A DNA stretch of 37,146 nucleotides from a virus: the IMG/VR virus record IMGVR_UViG_3300025120_000196, positions 1 through 37,146 of that record; one strand, written 5' to 3'. Below are positions 29,696-37,146 of this stretch, in pieces (the first letter of the stretch is position 1; every line of letters starts with the position of its first letter). A program made the translations under genes and the position numbers. Below the pieces are notes generated by a model. The model saw only the letters and a program-made list of their open reading frames with translations. It was not told the DNA's origin and did no database searches.

Positions 29696-30088
29696 ATGAG
29701 TGCAGAAAAAAACTTATATAAAATGGTGAAGGATAAACTACCTGAATTTAATCCAATTAGGATTGAAACAACTACAATAAACGGTTTTCCTGATTTGATA
29801 TTGTTCAATAAAAAGAAACGTGTTTTGTTTATCGAATGTAAGGTCTGTGAGCGTTCTAGATTGTTACAGAGCCTGAGACCACATCAAAAAGCTTTTCATC
29901 ATAAATACAAACAGATTATGAACGGACTGTTCATCTTGCAACGCTCCCTCAAAGAGAGAGCGTTTTTTCTGTATAGGTCCACGGATATCGACTTTCTTGC
30001 AGAAAATGGCGAGTTTCCACCACTTTGCACGGTCCAAGTGGGGCAACCATGGTCCACGATCAGCGAAATTTTGCATGAATACCACTAG
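29696..30088 (+). CDS. VRR-NUC type endonuclease (130 aa)
   Basis: The PD-(D/E)XK site is Pro32-Asp33 (INGFPDLILF) and Glu47-x-Lys49 (LFIECKVCE), with RPHQKAFHHK downstream, as in stand-alone phage VRR-NUC proteins. These cut branched or flap DNA structures and may help replication, recombination or packaging. The start has no ribosome binding site (TATTTTTAA before ATG), so leaderless or weak initiation is possible. The C-terminal part is partly encoded by GC-rich repeat copies (30027-30061), giving CTVQVGQPWSTISE. Confidence 0.75.
   Translation: MSAEKNLYKMVKDKLPEFNPIRIETTTINGFPDLILFNKKKRVLFIECKVCERSRLLQSLRPHQKAFHHKYKQIMNGLFILQRSLKERAFFLYRSTDIDFLAENGEFPPLCTVQVGQPWSTISEILHEYH
30027..30061. 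repeat. GC-rich dispersed repeat, two adjacent copies
   Basis: GCACGGTCC (30027-30035) and CCATGGTCCACGATC (30047-30061) in the 3' part of the VRR-NUC gene. Confidence 0.55.
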
Positions 30089-30301
30089 ATATAGATCATA
30101 TAATACGCGAGACGCGAAAAACGTTGATAAATATAGCGTTTTGGTGGCTTATAATATAGATTATGCAACAATAGGGCCTAGGTACTTAGGGCCAACGGTC
30201 CGAGGTTCGCGGAGATCGAGCACCGACCCCCAAAAATTTGGCCCCGGTCCGCATGACGCTGGCCTTGTCCTGGCAACATACACACACTATAGGGGTGAAA
30301 T
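30089..30301 (+). other. GC-rich spacer before terminase
   Basis: Unlike the AT-rich genes, bases 30170-30290 are strongly GC-rich. It contains TAGGGCC twice (about 30172 and 30185), GGTCCGAGG, GAGCACCGACC and GGCCCCGGTCCGC, which belong to the GGTCC/GGACC-rich repeat family or its decay products. A frame is open on the plus strand but its protein looks random. AGGGGTG lies 5 bases before the terminase ATG. Confidence 0.45.
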
Positions 30302-31771
30302 ATGCACATAGACTATAAAAACTTAGATGCTAACCAATTAAAGGCGATGGTATTGCTTAGAAAGCGTATTGAACAAGAACATGCACGTGGAAACTTCATG
30401 AGATTTGTCAAAGCAGTGTGGCCTGAGTTCGTTGAAGGCAATCATCACATCAAAATCGCGCAACAATTTCAAAAATTTCTGACAGGAAAGAACCAAAGGC
30501 TAATTGTCAACATGCCCCCACGTCATACAAAAAGTGAGTTCGCCTCATTTTTATTCCCGGCATGGATGATGGGGCAAAATCCGAGACTCAAGATCATTCA
30601 AGCGACTCACACTGGTGAATTAGCGATAAGATTTGGTCGTAAAGTAAGAAACTTGATGAATACCAAAGAATACAAAGGAATATTTCCTAATGTTAACCTT
30701 AGAACTGATAACCAAGCGGCGGGAAGATGGGAAACTAACCTAGGAGGCGAGTATTACGCGGCAGGTGTGGGTGGTGCCATCACAGGTCGTGGTGCTGACC
30801 TACTAATTATTGATGATCCACATAGTGAACAAGATGCTTTGTCTGAAAATGCGATGGATAACGCCTATGAGTGGTATACATCTGGTCCTCGACAGCGTAT
30901 GCAACCAGGGGGAAGTATTGTAATCGTTATGACTCGATGGTCTGACAAGGATCTGACTGGTCAATTGATTAAAAAGATGGGTGATCTCAAAGCTGACAAA
31001 TGGGACATCATAGAATTCCCGGCAATTTTAGATGACGATGACGAAGAAAAGCGTACACCTATTTGGCCTCAGTATTGGAAGCTTAATGAACTAGATAAAG
31101 TGAAAGCTTCTCTTGTTCCTACCAAGTGGAGCGCTCAGTGGCAACAAAATCCAACACACGATGGCACGAGTATCGTGAAACGCGAATGGTGGAACATTTG
31201 GGAGAAGGAAGACCCACCCCTTTGTTCTTATAAAATTCAAAGTTATGATACTGCATTTTCCAAAAAGGAGTCTGCTGACTATTCAGCTATTACAACTTGG
31301 GGTGTCTTTCATCCTGATGAAGGACCTGAAACACATTTGATCTTATTGAATGCAAGAAAAGGACGTTGGGACTTTCCTGAGTTAAAACAAGTAGCAAAAG
31401 AAGAACTTCAACTCTATCAACCTGATAGTGTCATCATTGAAGCTAAGGCATCAGGGACACCCTTGATACAGGAGCTTCGGCGATTCGGAGTATACGCGAC
31501 AGCTTTCTCTCCCAACAGAGGTCAAGACAAACACGTACGATTAAATTCTGTTTCTCCTATTTTTGAAGCTGGTCACGTTTGGCGACCTGACACAGAATGG
31601 GCTGAAGATGTTCAAGAAGAGATAGCCTCATTTCCTTATGGAGAGCATGATGATTTAGTTGACGCAACAACATTAGCCTTGTTAAGATATAGACAAGGTA
31701 GCTTTGTCTCTTTGTATGATGATGAAGATGACATGGAACCAAGGAGTAAACGTAAATATGAGTACTATTAA
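30302..31771 (+). CDS. terL: Terminase large subunit (489 aa)
   Basis: The packaging motor ATPase and nuclease. The ATPase domain has a terminase-type Walker A MPPRHTKSEF (about 71-80), Walker B ADLLIIDDPHSE (Asp171/Asp172) and motif III VIVMTRWSD. The nuclease domain has Asp316 (QSYDTAFSK), Glu380 (SVIIEAKASGTP) and the terminal acidic pair in EHDDLVDATTLALLR. Length is standard. It cuts concatemers and pumps DNA through the portal encoded downstream. Unusually the small subunit follows it. The next gene starts inside its last codons. Confidence 0.95.
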   Translation: MHIDYKNLDANQLKAMVLLRKRIEQEHARGNFMRFVKAVWPEFVEGNHHIKIAQQFQKFLTGKNQRLIVNMPPRHTKSEFASFLFPAWMMGQNPRLKIIQATHTGELAIRFGRKVRNLMNTKEYKGIFPNVNLRTDNQAAGRWETNLGGEYYAAGVGGAITGRGADLLIIDDPHSEQDALSENAMDNAYEWYTSGPRQRMQPGGSIVIVMTRWSDKDLTGQLIKKMGDLKADKWDIIEFPAILDDDDEEKRTPIWPQYWKLNELDKVKASLVPTKWSAQWQQNPTHDGTSIVKREWWNIWEKEDPPLCSYKIQSYDTAFSKKESADYSAITTWGVFHPDEGPETHLILLNARKGRWDFPELKQVAKEELQLYQPDSVIIEAKASGTPLIQELRRFGVYATAFSPNRGQDKHVRLNSVSPIFEAGHVWRPDTEWAEDVQEEIASFPYGEHDDLVDATTLALLRYRQGSFVSLYDDEDDMEPRSKRKYEYY

Positions 31772-32306
31772 AAAATTAATTAATCCTGAAGATAGGAGAT
31801 TGAAACAGAAACTAACACCGAAACAGATGATTTTTGTTTATGAATACGTACACAAAGTTTTACTCGGAGAATGTTCCGCTGCCGAAGCGGCGCGCAGAGC
31901 TGGCTATTCTCAGAATAGAGCTAGACAAACAGCCACTGATCTATTAAACCCTAATCATAATCCTTTCGTAGTGGAGGCCATTAATGAGATGAAACAAGAT
32001 CTTCATCAAATGTATGGGGTATCGACAGCGTCTCATTTGGCCTCTTTAAAACAAATCAGAGAAGAAGCGCGAGAACATAAACACTATTCGGCGGCCGTGG
32101 CTGCTGAAGTCAACAGAGGTAAGGTTGCTGGTTATTACGATAACAAAGTTCAAACGGACACGCCTTTAGAAAATATGAATAAGGATGAACTTATTAAAGT
32201 CTTAGAGAATTACGACAAGAATGGTATAACTCATGATACCAAATTAATTATTGACGATGATAAAGAAGCCATGACTCGAGGCCCATTGATCGTGGAAGGA
32301 GATTAA
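31758..32306 (+). CDS. Terminase small subunit-like DNA-binding protein (182 aa)
   Basis: I choose the ATG at 31758, with AAGGAG 11 bases upstream, overlapping the TerL end; an earlier in-frame start is not supported. The N-terminal half LTPKQMIFVYEYV, CSAAEAARRAGYSQNRARQT, ATDLLNPNH is the helix-turn-helix of small terminases, followed by helices for oligomerisation (ASLKQIREEAREHKHYSAAV). It would recognise the packaging site. The order TerL-TerS is reversed from the common one. Confidence 0.75.
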   Translation: MSTIKKLINPEDRRLKQKLTPKQMIFVYEYVHKVLLGECSAAEAARRAGYSQNRARQTATDLLNPNHNPFVVEAINEMKQDLHQMYGVSTASHLASLKQIREEAREHKHYSAAVAAEVNRGKVAGYYDNKVQTDTPLENMNKDELIKVLENYDKNGITHDTKLIIDDDKEAMTRGPLIVEGD

Positions 32307-33751
32307 TGATACAACAGTTACTAATGAGAGCAAGTCCCACGGTCCTCGGATCGTTGCTCGTGGGTGCTGTGGGATCGCAACAAGCCAGTCAGATTCAAAA
32401 AGAATTAGCTCTCGGTAATATATCTTTAGATGATGTATACAATCTTATCACAAATTTAGCGGCGTCACCTTCGGTGACAGCATTAAAAGATTTAGAGAAG
32501 TCTAATCAAGTTCCACCGAAAAAGGATGACGACAAAACTCCGACTCCTCCTGAACCTGATCCATTAGACTTGCTGAACCTTATAAATATTGATAGAAAGG
32601 AAGAAGATGAAACAAAGCCTATTACAACTAGCCAAAGCGAAGAGACAAAAGAAACAGTCTCGTCCAACCTCGAATCGCAAACCACGGACCGTGGATCAGA
32701 CATACAACAGCCTGACCAAAGAAGAGAAACAACGATTAGTGGCAACCTACCTTTAGTAAAAGCTTCTCAAGAACAAGGTGTTACTTTTTTTTCAGATATT
32801 TTAGGTGGGGAATTATATGTTCCTAAAGAAAATTATAAACAGTTGTTGGATACTTCTGATGCTTTAGAGGCAACAGAAATATTTGATGAAAAGAGAATAG
32901 GTAATTTTGAAAATCACATTTACACGAGCATACCAGTTTTTAAGGAGGCTCAAATAGCAACTGCTGAGGCAATATCTAAGACTCTTCCTAAAGGAGGAAC
33001 TATTATTGATATTGGAGGAACCGAAGGTGGTTTTGTTAATACAATAGCAGAGCTTAATCCTAGTATTGAAGGTATCGTTTTAGATCCTAATCCCAAGGCT
33101 GAAGAATCTTTTTTACAACAAAAATTACCCAACACAGAATTTATTCTTGAAGCGTTTACAACTAATCCTGAAGAGTTCGGTAAATACGCTTTTACAGAAA
33201 AAGGAATTGATGTAGATTATTTTGATCCTAAAGATATTCCAGATAACTCTGTTGATGCTTTTTCGGAGAAAATGGTATTTCAATTTATTGATAACGAGAG
33301 AGTTTCTAAAATTAAATTGATTGCTGACAAACTAACAGATACTGGCTTTGCTGTCTTTGAAGAAAAATTTTTTACATCGAAACAAGATCCTGTGTGGAAT
33401 GCCAATGAGGCAAAGAAGAATGAATTTAAGTCTCAGTATTATGATCCTGAACAAATGACTGAAAAAGAAGAGATTGTTTTAACAGGTATGAATGAGAGAC
33501 AGGTGACTTCTGAATCTTTTGAAAAGATACTAATGAATAACTTTAATAATGTAGTTCAGTATTGGGATTCAGGAAACTTTGGAGGATATGTTGTATCTGA
33601 CAGCGCAGATACAATTACAAAATTTTTAGATAATATGGTGGATCTTAACAGTGACTTTTCTAATGTGGAAACTCCTAGATTTGTGACACCTAAAATAAGC
33701 AAAAAGAAAAAAGGAGGACCTATATCGATACCAAAAATAGACATGTTGTAA
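32306..33751 (+). CDS. Methyltransferase-domain protein between TerS and portal (481 aa)
   Basis: After a low-complexity N-terminal part (about residues 1-150, with a Pro/Asp/Lys-rich KKDDDKTPTPPEPDPLDLL) comes a class I methyltransferase-like domain: motif I GGTIIDIGGTEGGF, then IEGIVLDPNP, and IPDNSVDAFSEKMVFQFID. The C-terminus is basic (KISKKKKGGPISIPKIDML). The N-terminal region is partly built from GC-rich repeat copies (32334-32364 and 32682-32697). ATG overlaps the TerS stop. Location among packaging genes suggests a virion-associated or DNA-packaging-linked enzyme; the substrate is unknown. Confidence 0.65.
   Translation: MIQQLLMRASPTVLGSLLVGAVGSQQASQIQKELALGNISLDDVYNLITNLAASPSVTALKDLEKSNQVPPKKDDDKTPTPPEPDPLDLLNLINIDRKEEDETKPITTSQSEETKETVSSNLESQTTDRGSDIQQPDQRRETTISGNLPLVKASQEQGVTFFSDILGGELYVPKENYKQLLDTSDALEATEIFDEKRIGNFENHIYTSIPVFKEAQIATAEAISKTLPKGGTIIDIGGTEGGFVNTIAELNPSIEGIVLDPNPKAEESFLQQKLPNTEFILEAFTTNPEEFGKYAFTEKGIDVDYFDPKDIPDNSVDAFSEKMVFQFIDNERVSKIKLIADKLTDTGFAVFEEKFFTSKQDPVWNANEAKKNEFKSQYYDPEQMTEKEEIVLTGMNERQVTSESFEKILMNNFNNVVQYWDSGNFGGYVVSDSADTITKFLDNMVDLNSDFSNVETPRFVTPKISKKKKGGPISIPKIDML
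32334..32364. repeat. GC-rich dispersed repeat copy, palindromic
   Basis: CCCACGGTCCTCGGATCG then TTGCTCGTGGG; the ends CCCACG/CGTGGG are complementary. Near the start of the methyltransferase-domain gene. Confidence 0.6.
32682..32697. repeat. GC-rich dispersed repeat copy, perfect palindrome
   Basis: CCACGGACCGTGG is a perfect palindrome around one central base, followed by ATC. It encodes TTDRGS in the low-complexity part of the methyltransferase-domain protein. Confidence 0.6.
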
Positions 33752-33780
33752 ATGGTCGATTAGGTGATATAAATTAAATT

Positions 33781-36180
33781 ATGGCAGATAATATTGATAA
33801 AGGACTCTATCAAACAGGAGCTCCTGAACTAGAGATTATTAAATCAGATACAGAAGTACAGATTGATGGACAATCAATTCCCACTCCTGAGGGAATGGAA
33901 ATTGAAATAGATGAAGATGGAGGAGCAACTCTTGACTTCGATCCAATGTCCGAGATTCCTGAAGAAGTAGAATTTTATTCGAACTTAGCTGAAGTGATGG
34001 ACGACAGAGATTTAGATCAGTTGTCCGATGAATTGTTGAGTGAATTAGAAAACGATCGCTCAGCTAGAAAAGATTGGGAAGAATCTTACATTAAAGGATT
34101 AGATCTATTAGGATTAAAATACGAAGAGAGAACCAAACCCTTTGCAGGAGCAAGTGGTGTGACTCATCCTTTATTGGCTGAAAGTGCTACACAGTTCCAA
34201 GCATCAGCATTCAAAGAGTTATTACCAGCGAATGGTCCTGTTCGAACAGCAGTTATGGGAGAAGAGACTCCTGAAAAATATTCTCAGTCACAACGTGTTC
34301 AAGAGTTTATGAATTTTCAGTTAATGAATAAAATGGAAGACTATACTCCTGAGTATGATCAGATGTTATTTTATTTACCTCTTGCAGGTTCGACATTTAA
34401 AAAAGTTTATTACGATGAGTTAATGGATAGAGCTGTTTCAAAGTTTGTTCCAGCAGAAGATTTGGTTGTAAATTATATGGCTAGTGATTTAGATTCTTGT
34501 GAAAGAATTACTCAAATCATTAACATGAGTTACAATGATTTTAGAAAAAAACAAGTTTCAGGGTTTTATAAAGATATTGAAATAATGCCTTCAGACTCAG
34601 ATCCTTCTAAAGTGCAAAAAAAATATGATGAGATGGAAGGTCTTCGTCCTTCTTATATCGATAAATCTATTCGACTATATGAGTTTCACGTGTCTTTAGA
34701 TCTAGAAGGTTTTGAAGACAAAGGCATGGATGATGAGCCTACAGGAATTAAAATACCATACATTGTAACTATTGAAGACAACTCAGGTAAAGTAGTAGGT
34801 ATTAGAAGAAACTATGAAAAGGGTGATGATAAAAAATTAAAGAAAAGATATTTTGTGCATTACAAGTTTTTACCAGGGCTTGGTTTCTATGGCTTTGGTT
34901 TAATTCATTTAATTGGTTCTTTATCAAGAACAGCTACAAAAATTTTAAGACAATTAATAGACGCAGGTACTTTGGCAAATTTACCAGCAGGATTCAAGTC
35001 ACGTGGACTTCGAATGAGAGACGATGATCAACCTATACAGCCAGGAGAATTTAGAGACATTGATGCACCTAATGGTGATTTAAGAAATGCTCTCTTACCC
35101 CTACCTTACAAAGAACCCTCTCAAACTCTATACAGTCTTTTAGGATTTGTTGTTCAATCTGGGCAAAGATTTGCTGCCATTACTGACATGCAAGTTGGTG
35201 ATGCAAATCAAAACGCTCCAGTTGGTACAACAATGGCATTATTAGAGAGGGGCTCAAAAGTAATGTCAGGTATTCACAAAAGATGTCATTACTCTCAAAA
35301 AAGAGAATTCAAATTATTGTTTGATGTCTTTGCAGATTATTTACCTGAAACATATCCTTATTCTGTAGAAGGTGCAGATCGAACTGTAAAAGCTGAAGAC
35401 TTCAGTGATCGTGTTGATGTATTGCCAGTCTCTGATCCAAACATATTTTCTACAACTCAAAGAGTAACTCTAGCTCAAACAGAATTACAACTAGCACAAA
35501 GTGCACCTGATATCCATAATATCAAAGAAGCTTATAGAAGAATGTACGAAGCTTTAGGTGTCAAAGATATTGATCAAATTTTAAGAAAAGATAGTCCTAA
35601 TGAACCTAAAGATCCAGCCACGGAGCACGCTGATTTACTCGATGGTAATTTACTGAAAGCCTATGAGGGACAAGATCATGATGCTCATATTCAAAATCAT
35701 TTAATTTTTGGAACAAACCAAATGGTTCTTGGTAATCCTCCAATGGCAATGAAATTACAGAAACACGTCTTAGAACATATTTCTTTAAAAGCAAAAGAAC
35801 AGACAGCATTCCTAGTACAACAACAACAAGTTTCTGAAGATCAAACAGACAATGTTATTGCTAAATTAGAAGCACAATTTATGGCAGAAATAAAACAAAT
35901 GTCAGCTCAGTTAAGTGGTCAAGGTAAGCCTGATCCTGTCATACAGTTAAAGCAACAAGAACTACAACAAGACGCACAAAAAGATCAAATAGATGCGCAA
36001 GTAGATCAAGCAAAGCTACAATTAGATGCAGAAAAACTTAAACAGAAGACAGCGACTGATCAAGCAAGAATACAAAAAGATTATGATATTGCAGATAAAC
36101 GTGCTGAAGTTCAGTACGACAAGATGACAACGCAAACATTAAATCAGGAAAGAAGAGATGCCACTAACAAACAAAGGTAA
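33781..36180 (+). CDS. Portal protein, P22-like (799 aa)
   Basis: The ring at the capsid vertex through which DNA is packed and ejected. Typical segments are PFAGASGVTHPLLAESATQF, YLPLAGSTFKKVYYDELMDR, DLVVNYMASDLDSCERITQI, a glycine-rich PGLGFYGFGLIHLIGSLSRT with the long crown-proximal helix, and VGDANQNAPVGTTMALLERG. The Gln/Lys-rich C-terminal ~120 residues form a helical barrel-like extension, as in P22-type portals. The size is typical of this type and supports podovirus-like morphology. The spacer before it is 29 bp. Confidence 0.92.
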   Translation: MADNIDKGLYQTGAPELEIIKSDTEVQIDGQSIPTPEGMEIEIDEDGGATLDFDPMSEIPEEVEFYSNLAEVMDDRDLDQLSDELLSELENDRSARKDWEESYIKGLDLLGLKYEERTKPFAGASGVTHPLLAESATQFQASAFKELLPANGPVRTAVMGEETPEKYSQSQRVQEFMNFQLMNKMEDYTPEYDQMLFYLPLAGSTFKKVYYDELMDRAVSKFVPAEDLVVNYMASDLDSCERITQIINMSYNDFRKKQVSGFYKDIEIMPSDSDPSKVQKKYDEMEGLRPSYIDKSIRLYEFHVSLDLEGFEDKGMDDEPTGIKIPYIVTIEDNSGKVVGIRRNYEKGDDKKLKKRYFVHYKFLPGLGFYGFGLIHLIGSLSRTATKILRQLIDAGTLANLPAGFKSRGLRMRDDDQPIQPGEFRDIDAPNGDLRNALLPLPYKEPSQTLYSLLGFVVQSGQRFAAITDMQVGDANQNAPVGTTMALLERGSKVMSGIHKRCHYSQKREFKLLFDVFADYLPETYPYSVEGADRTVKAEDFSDRVDVLPVSDPNIFSTTQRVTLAQTELQLAQSAPDIHNIKEAYRRMYEALGVKDIDQILRKDSPNEPKDPATEHADLLDGNLLKAYEGQDHDAHIQNHLIFGTNQMVLGNPPMAMKLQKHVLEHISLKAKEQTAFLVQQQQVSEDQTDNVIAKLEAQFMAEIKQMSAQLSGQGKPDPVIQLKQQELQQDAQKDQIDAQVDQAKLQLDAEKLKQKTATDQARIQKDYDIADKRAEVQYDKMTTQTLNQERRDATNKQR

Positions 36181-36295
36181 AAAAATTATAAAATCTATGA
36201 AGAAAGAATATGGAAAGAAAAAAGGAGAACAAGTGTTTTACGCTTCTAAAAACAAAGGTACAATAAAGAAAGTAGAAAAGAAAAGTGGAAAGTAA
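36158..36295 (+). CDS. Small basic conserved protein (45 aa)
   Basis: MPLTNKGKKIIKSMKKEYGK, then KKGEQVFYASKNKGTIKKVE: a short Lys-rich protein of a type often found beside portal genes in phages and sometimes annotated as a capsid- or DNA-associated peptide. It overlaps the portal end by 23 bases in another frame. Function unknown, but the KKGExVFYAS pattern is one I have seen repeatedly. Confidence 0.65.
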   Translation: MPLTNKGKKIIKSMKKEYGKKKGEQVFYASKNKGTIKKVEKKSGK

Positions 36296-36551
36296 ATTAA
36301 AAGCAAAGTATGTTATGGATGTTATGGATGAAACAACAAAACTAAGAGTTCAAAAAATTATTGATAGCACAAGAGATTTTGTTCAAGAACAAGCTGAACA
36401 AGGTATTGATCTAATAGAGTTAGCGCAAGTTATGCTTTCAATGAGTCGAGAGGCTATGGTTGATGTTTATGGAGAAGTTGTTGCAGATAGTTATATTTCA
36501 CAGCAAATTAGTTATTTGAAAAATCCTGAAAATAGTCTAACATTACACTAA
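36285..36551 (+). CDS. Small helical hypothetical protein (88 aa)
   Basis: A GTG start at 36285 overlaps the previous gene; an ATG at 36315 is an alternative. The protein has a long helix (TTKLRVQKIIDSTRDFVQEQ) and a second (ELAQVMLSMSREAMVDVYGE). No known domain. Part of the coupled chain of small genes between portal and holin. Confidence 0.6.
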   Translation: MESKLKAKYVMDVMDETTKLRVQKIIDSTRDFVQEQAEQGIDLIELAQVMLSMSREAMVDVYGEVVADSYISQQISYLKNPENSLTLH

Positions 36552-36721
36552 TGACTAAACGATTAACAAAAACAACTCCTCCTAAAAAAGGACCTAAGTC
36601 ACAAGGTATGGATATTCCTTATGGAAAAATAGTACCAGTTGGCTCTGTCCCTGAGGATAAGAAAAGTAAACGTGGCTATGGAATAGCATCAAAAGGACTT
36701 AAATTCGAAGGAGTATTCTAA
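36551..36721 (+). CDS. Small basic hypothetical protein (56 aa)
   Basis: MTKRLTKTTPPKKGPKSQGM, then DIPYGKIVPVGSVPEDKKSK and RGYGIASKGLKFEGVF. It is basic and probably disordered. The stop overlaps the following ATG by one base. Function unknown. Confidence 0.6.
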   Translation: MTKRLTKTTPPKKGPKSQGMDIPYGKIVPVGSVPEDKKSKRGYGIASKGLKFEGVF

Positions 36722-36819
36722 TGCAAAAATGGATTAAGGACCTTTGGGAACAACACCCAAAGAAAAAATGGCTCATAATCGGTGTAGTAATCGGTTGGGT
36801 AATCGCTCAATATATCTAA
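36721..36819 (+). CDS. Tiny single-pass membrane protein (32 aa)
   Basis: MQKWIKDLWEQHPKKKW is followed by a transmembrane segment LIIGVVIGWVIAQYI. AAGGAG lies 9 bases upstream of ATG. It precedes the holin and could assist lysis; that is inferred from position. Confidence 0.6.
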   Translation: MQKWIKDLWEQHPKKKWLIIGVVIGWVIAQYI

Positions 36820-36822
36820 TCA

Positions 36823-37146
36823 ATGTTATCTAAATTATTAGGCGGATCTTTAGTAGACACTGTCGGTAAAGTTATTGACAGTGTCCACACTTCAGAAGAA
36901 GAAAAAGGTCAAATTAAAATAAAACTTCAACAATTAGAAAACGAAATTAATTCCAAACAAATGGATATTAACTTAGCTGACGCTAAGTCTACTGCTACAG
37001 GTTTTGGTGGTATGATGCAACGGTCGTGGCGCCCCCTCATCGGAATGAGTTGTGCCCTAGCTATATTGTGGGAGTACGTATTAAAACAATTTATCATGTT
37101 TATACTTGCAGCGTTTAGTGTAGAACACGATCCTTTACCTGCCCTA
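36823..37146 (+). CDS. Holin of the 3-TM GTA/phage type (3' partial)
   Basis: The frame stays open to the window edge (108 codons). The N-terminal part is an amphipathic, acidic helix (SEEEKGQIKIKLQQLENEIN), followed by DAKSTATGFGGMMQRSWRPL and hydrophobic segments IGMSCALAILWEYVLKQFIM and FILAAFSV. The RSWRPL motif before the first membrane helix is characteristic of the 3-TM holin family (GTA_holin_3TM). It would form membrane lesions that release the lysozyme, whose gene lies about 26 kb away in this layout. Confidence 0.75.
   Translation, partial: MLSKLLGGSLVDTVGKVIDSVHTSEEEKGQIKIKLQQLENEINSKQMDINLADAKSTATGFGGMMQRSWRPLIGMSCALAILWEYVLKQFIMFILAAFSVEHDPLPAL

Noticed and set aside
29997-30311. 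Open frame of 104 codons overlapping VRR-NUC and terminase starts
   Set aside because: Non-ATG start, random-looking Arg/Gly/Pro composition, overlaps two well-supported genes; its length comes from the GC-rich spacer.
1-37146. Integrase, repressor, CRISPR array or attachment site
   Set aside because: Looked for, none seen. Absence in this partial genome does not prove a strictly lytic life.

Overview
The window is a 37 kb piece of an AT-rich, tightly packed genome of a tailed, podovirus-like bacteriophage. The evidence is a P22-type portal protein, a large terminase, a gp10-like tail hub protein, a block of large internal virion proteins, a GH24 lysozyme, a 3-TM holin and a self-contained replication module. 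The base composition, the mix of families, and the mostly ATGA/TAATG gene junctions resemble uncultured marine phages of alphaproteobacteria; that host guess is inference. I see no integrase, repressor, tRNA or CRISPR array. Both ends cut through genes (tail protein at the left, holin at the right) and no capsid gene is present, so a capsid/tail segment of a circularly permuted or longer genome lies outside.

Layout: (1) 1-10.6 kb, plus strand: tail hub protein, small structural proteins, four or five large internal/ejection-type proteins, lysozyme. (2) 10.6-19.0 kb, minus strand: replication operon, transcribed leftward as an unknown protein, a conserved phage protein, an SSB-like protein, a TOTE-type archaeo-eukaryotic primase, an ABC-ATPase/GNAT fusion, an SF1 helicase and a family A DNA polymerase. 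(3) 19.08-22.1 kb, plus strand: Snf2-like helicase, small proteins, class I methyltransferase, PD-(D/E)XK nuclease. (4) 22.1-29.1 kb, minus strand: an accessory region of about 27 mostly tiny genes, with unusual structured intergenic RNA. (5) 29.07-29.7 kb: a noncoding divergent control region with a perfect DnaA box, A-tracts and iteron-like repeats; a plausible replication origin. (6) 29.7-37.1 kb, plus strand: VRR-NUC nuclease, TerL, TerS-like protein, a methyltransferase-domain protein, portal, small proteins, holin.

The most interesting signals are not protein genes. Four consecutive intergenic gaps in the accessory operon carry the same two-hairpin module with compensatory base changes. 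A 128-nt nested three-helix RNA sits between the SSB-like and primase genes, and its G-U pairs exist only on the transcribed strand. Other long gaps (25.87-26.18, 26.64-26.84 and 28.74-28.94 kb) are also rich in perfect stems. A GC-rich repeat family around CGTGGACCGTG/CGTGGATCGTG is scattered through coding and noncoding DNA on both strands. The primase and the SSB-like protein both end in an acidic IPF tail of the kind used by bacterial SSB to recruit partners.
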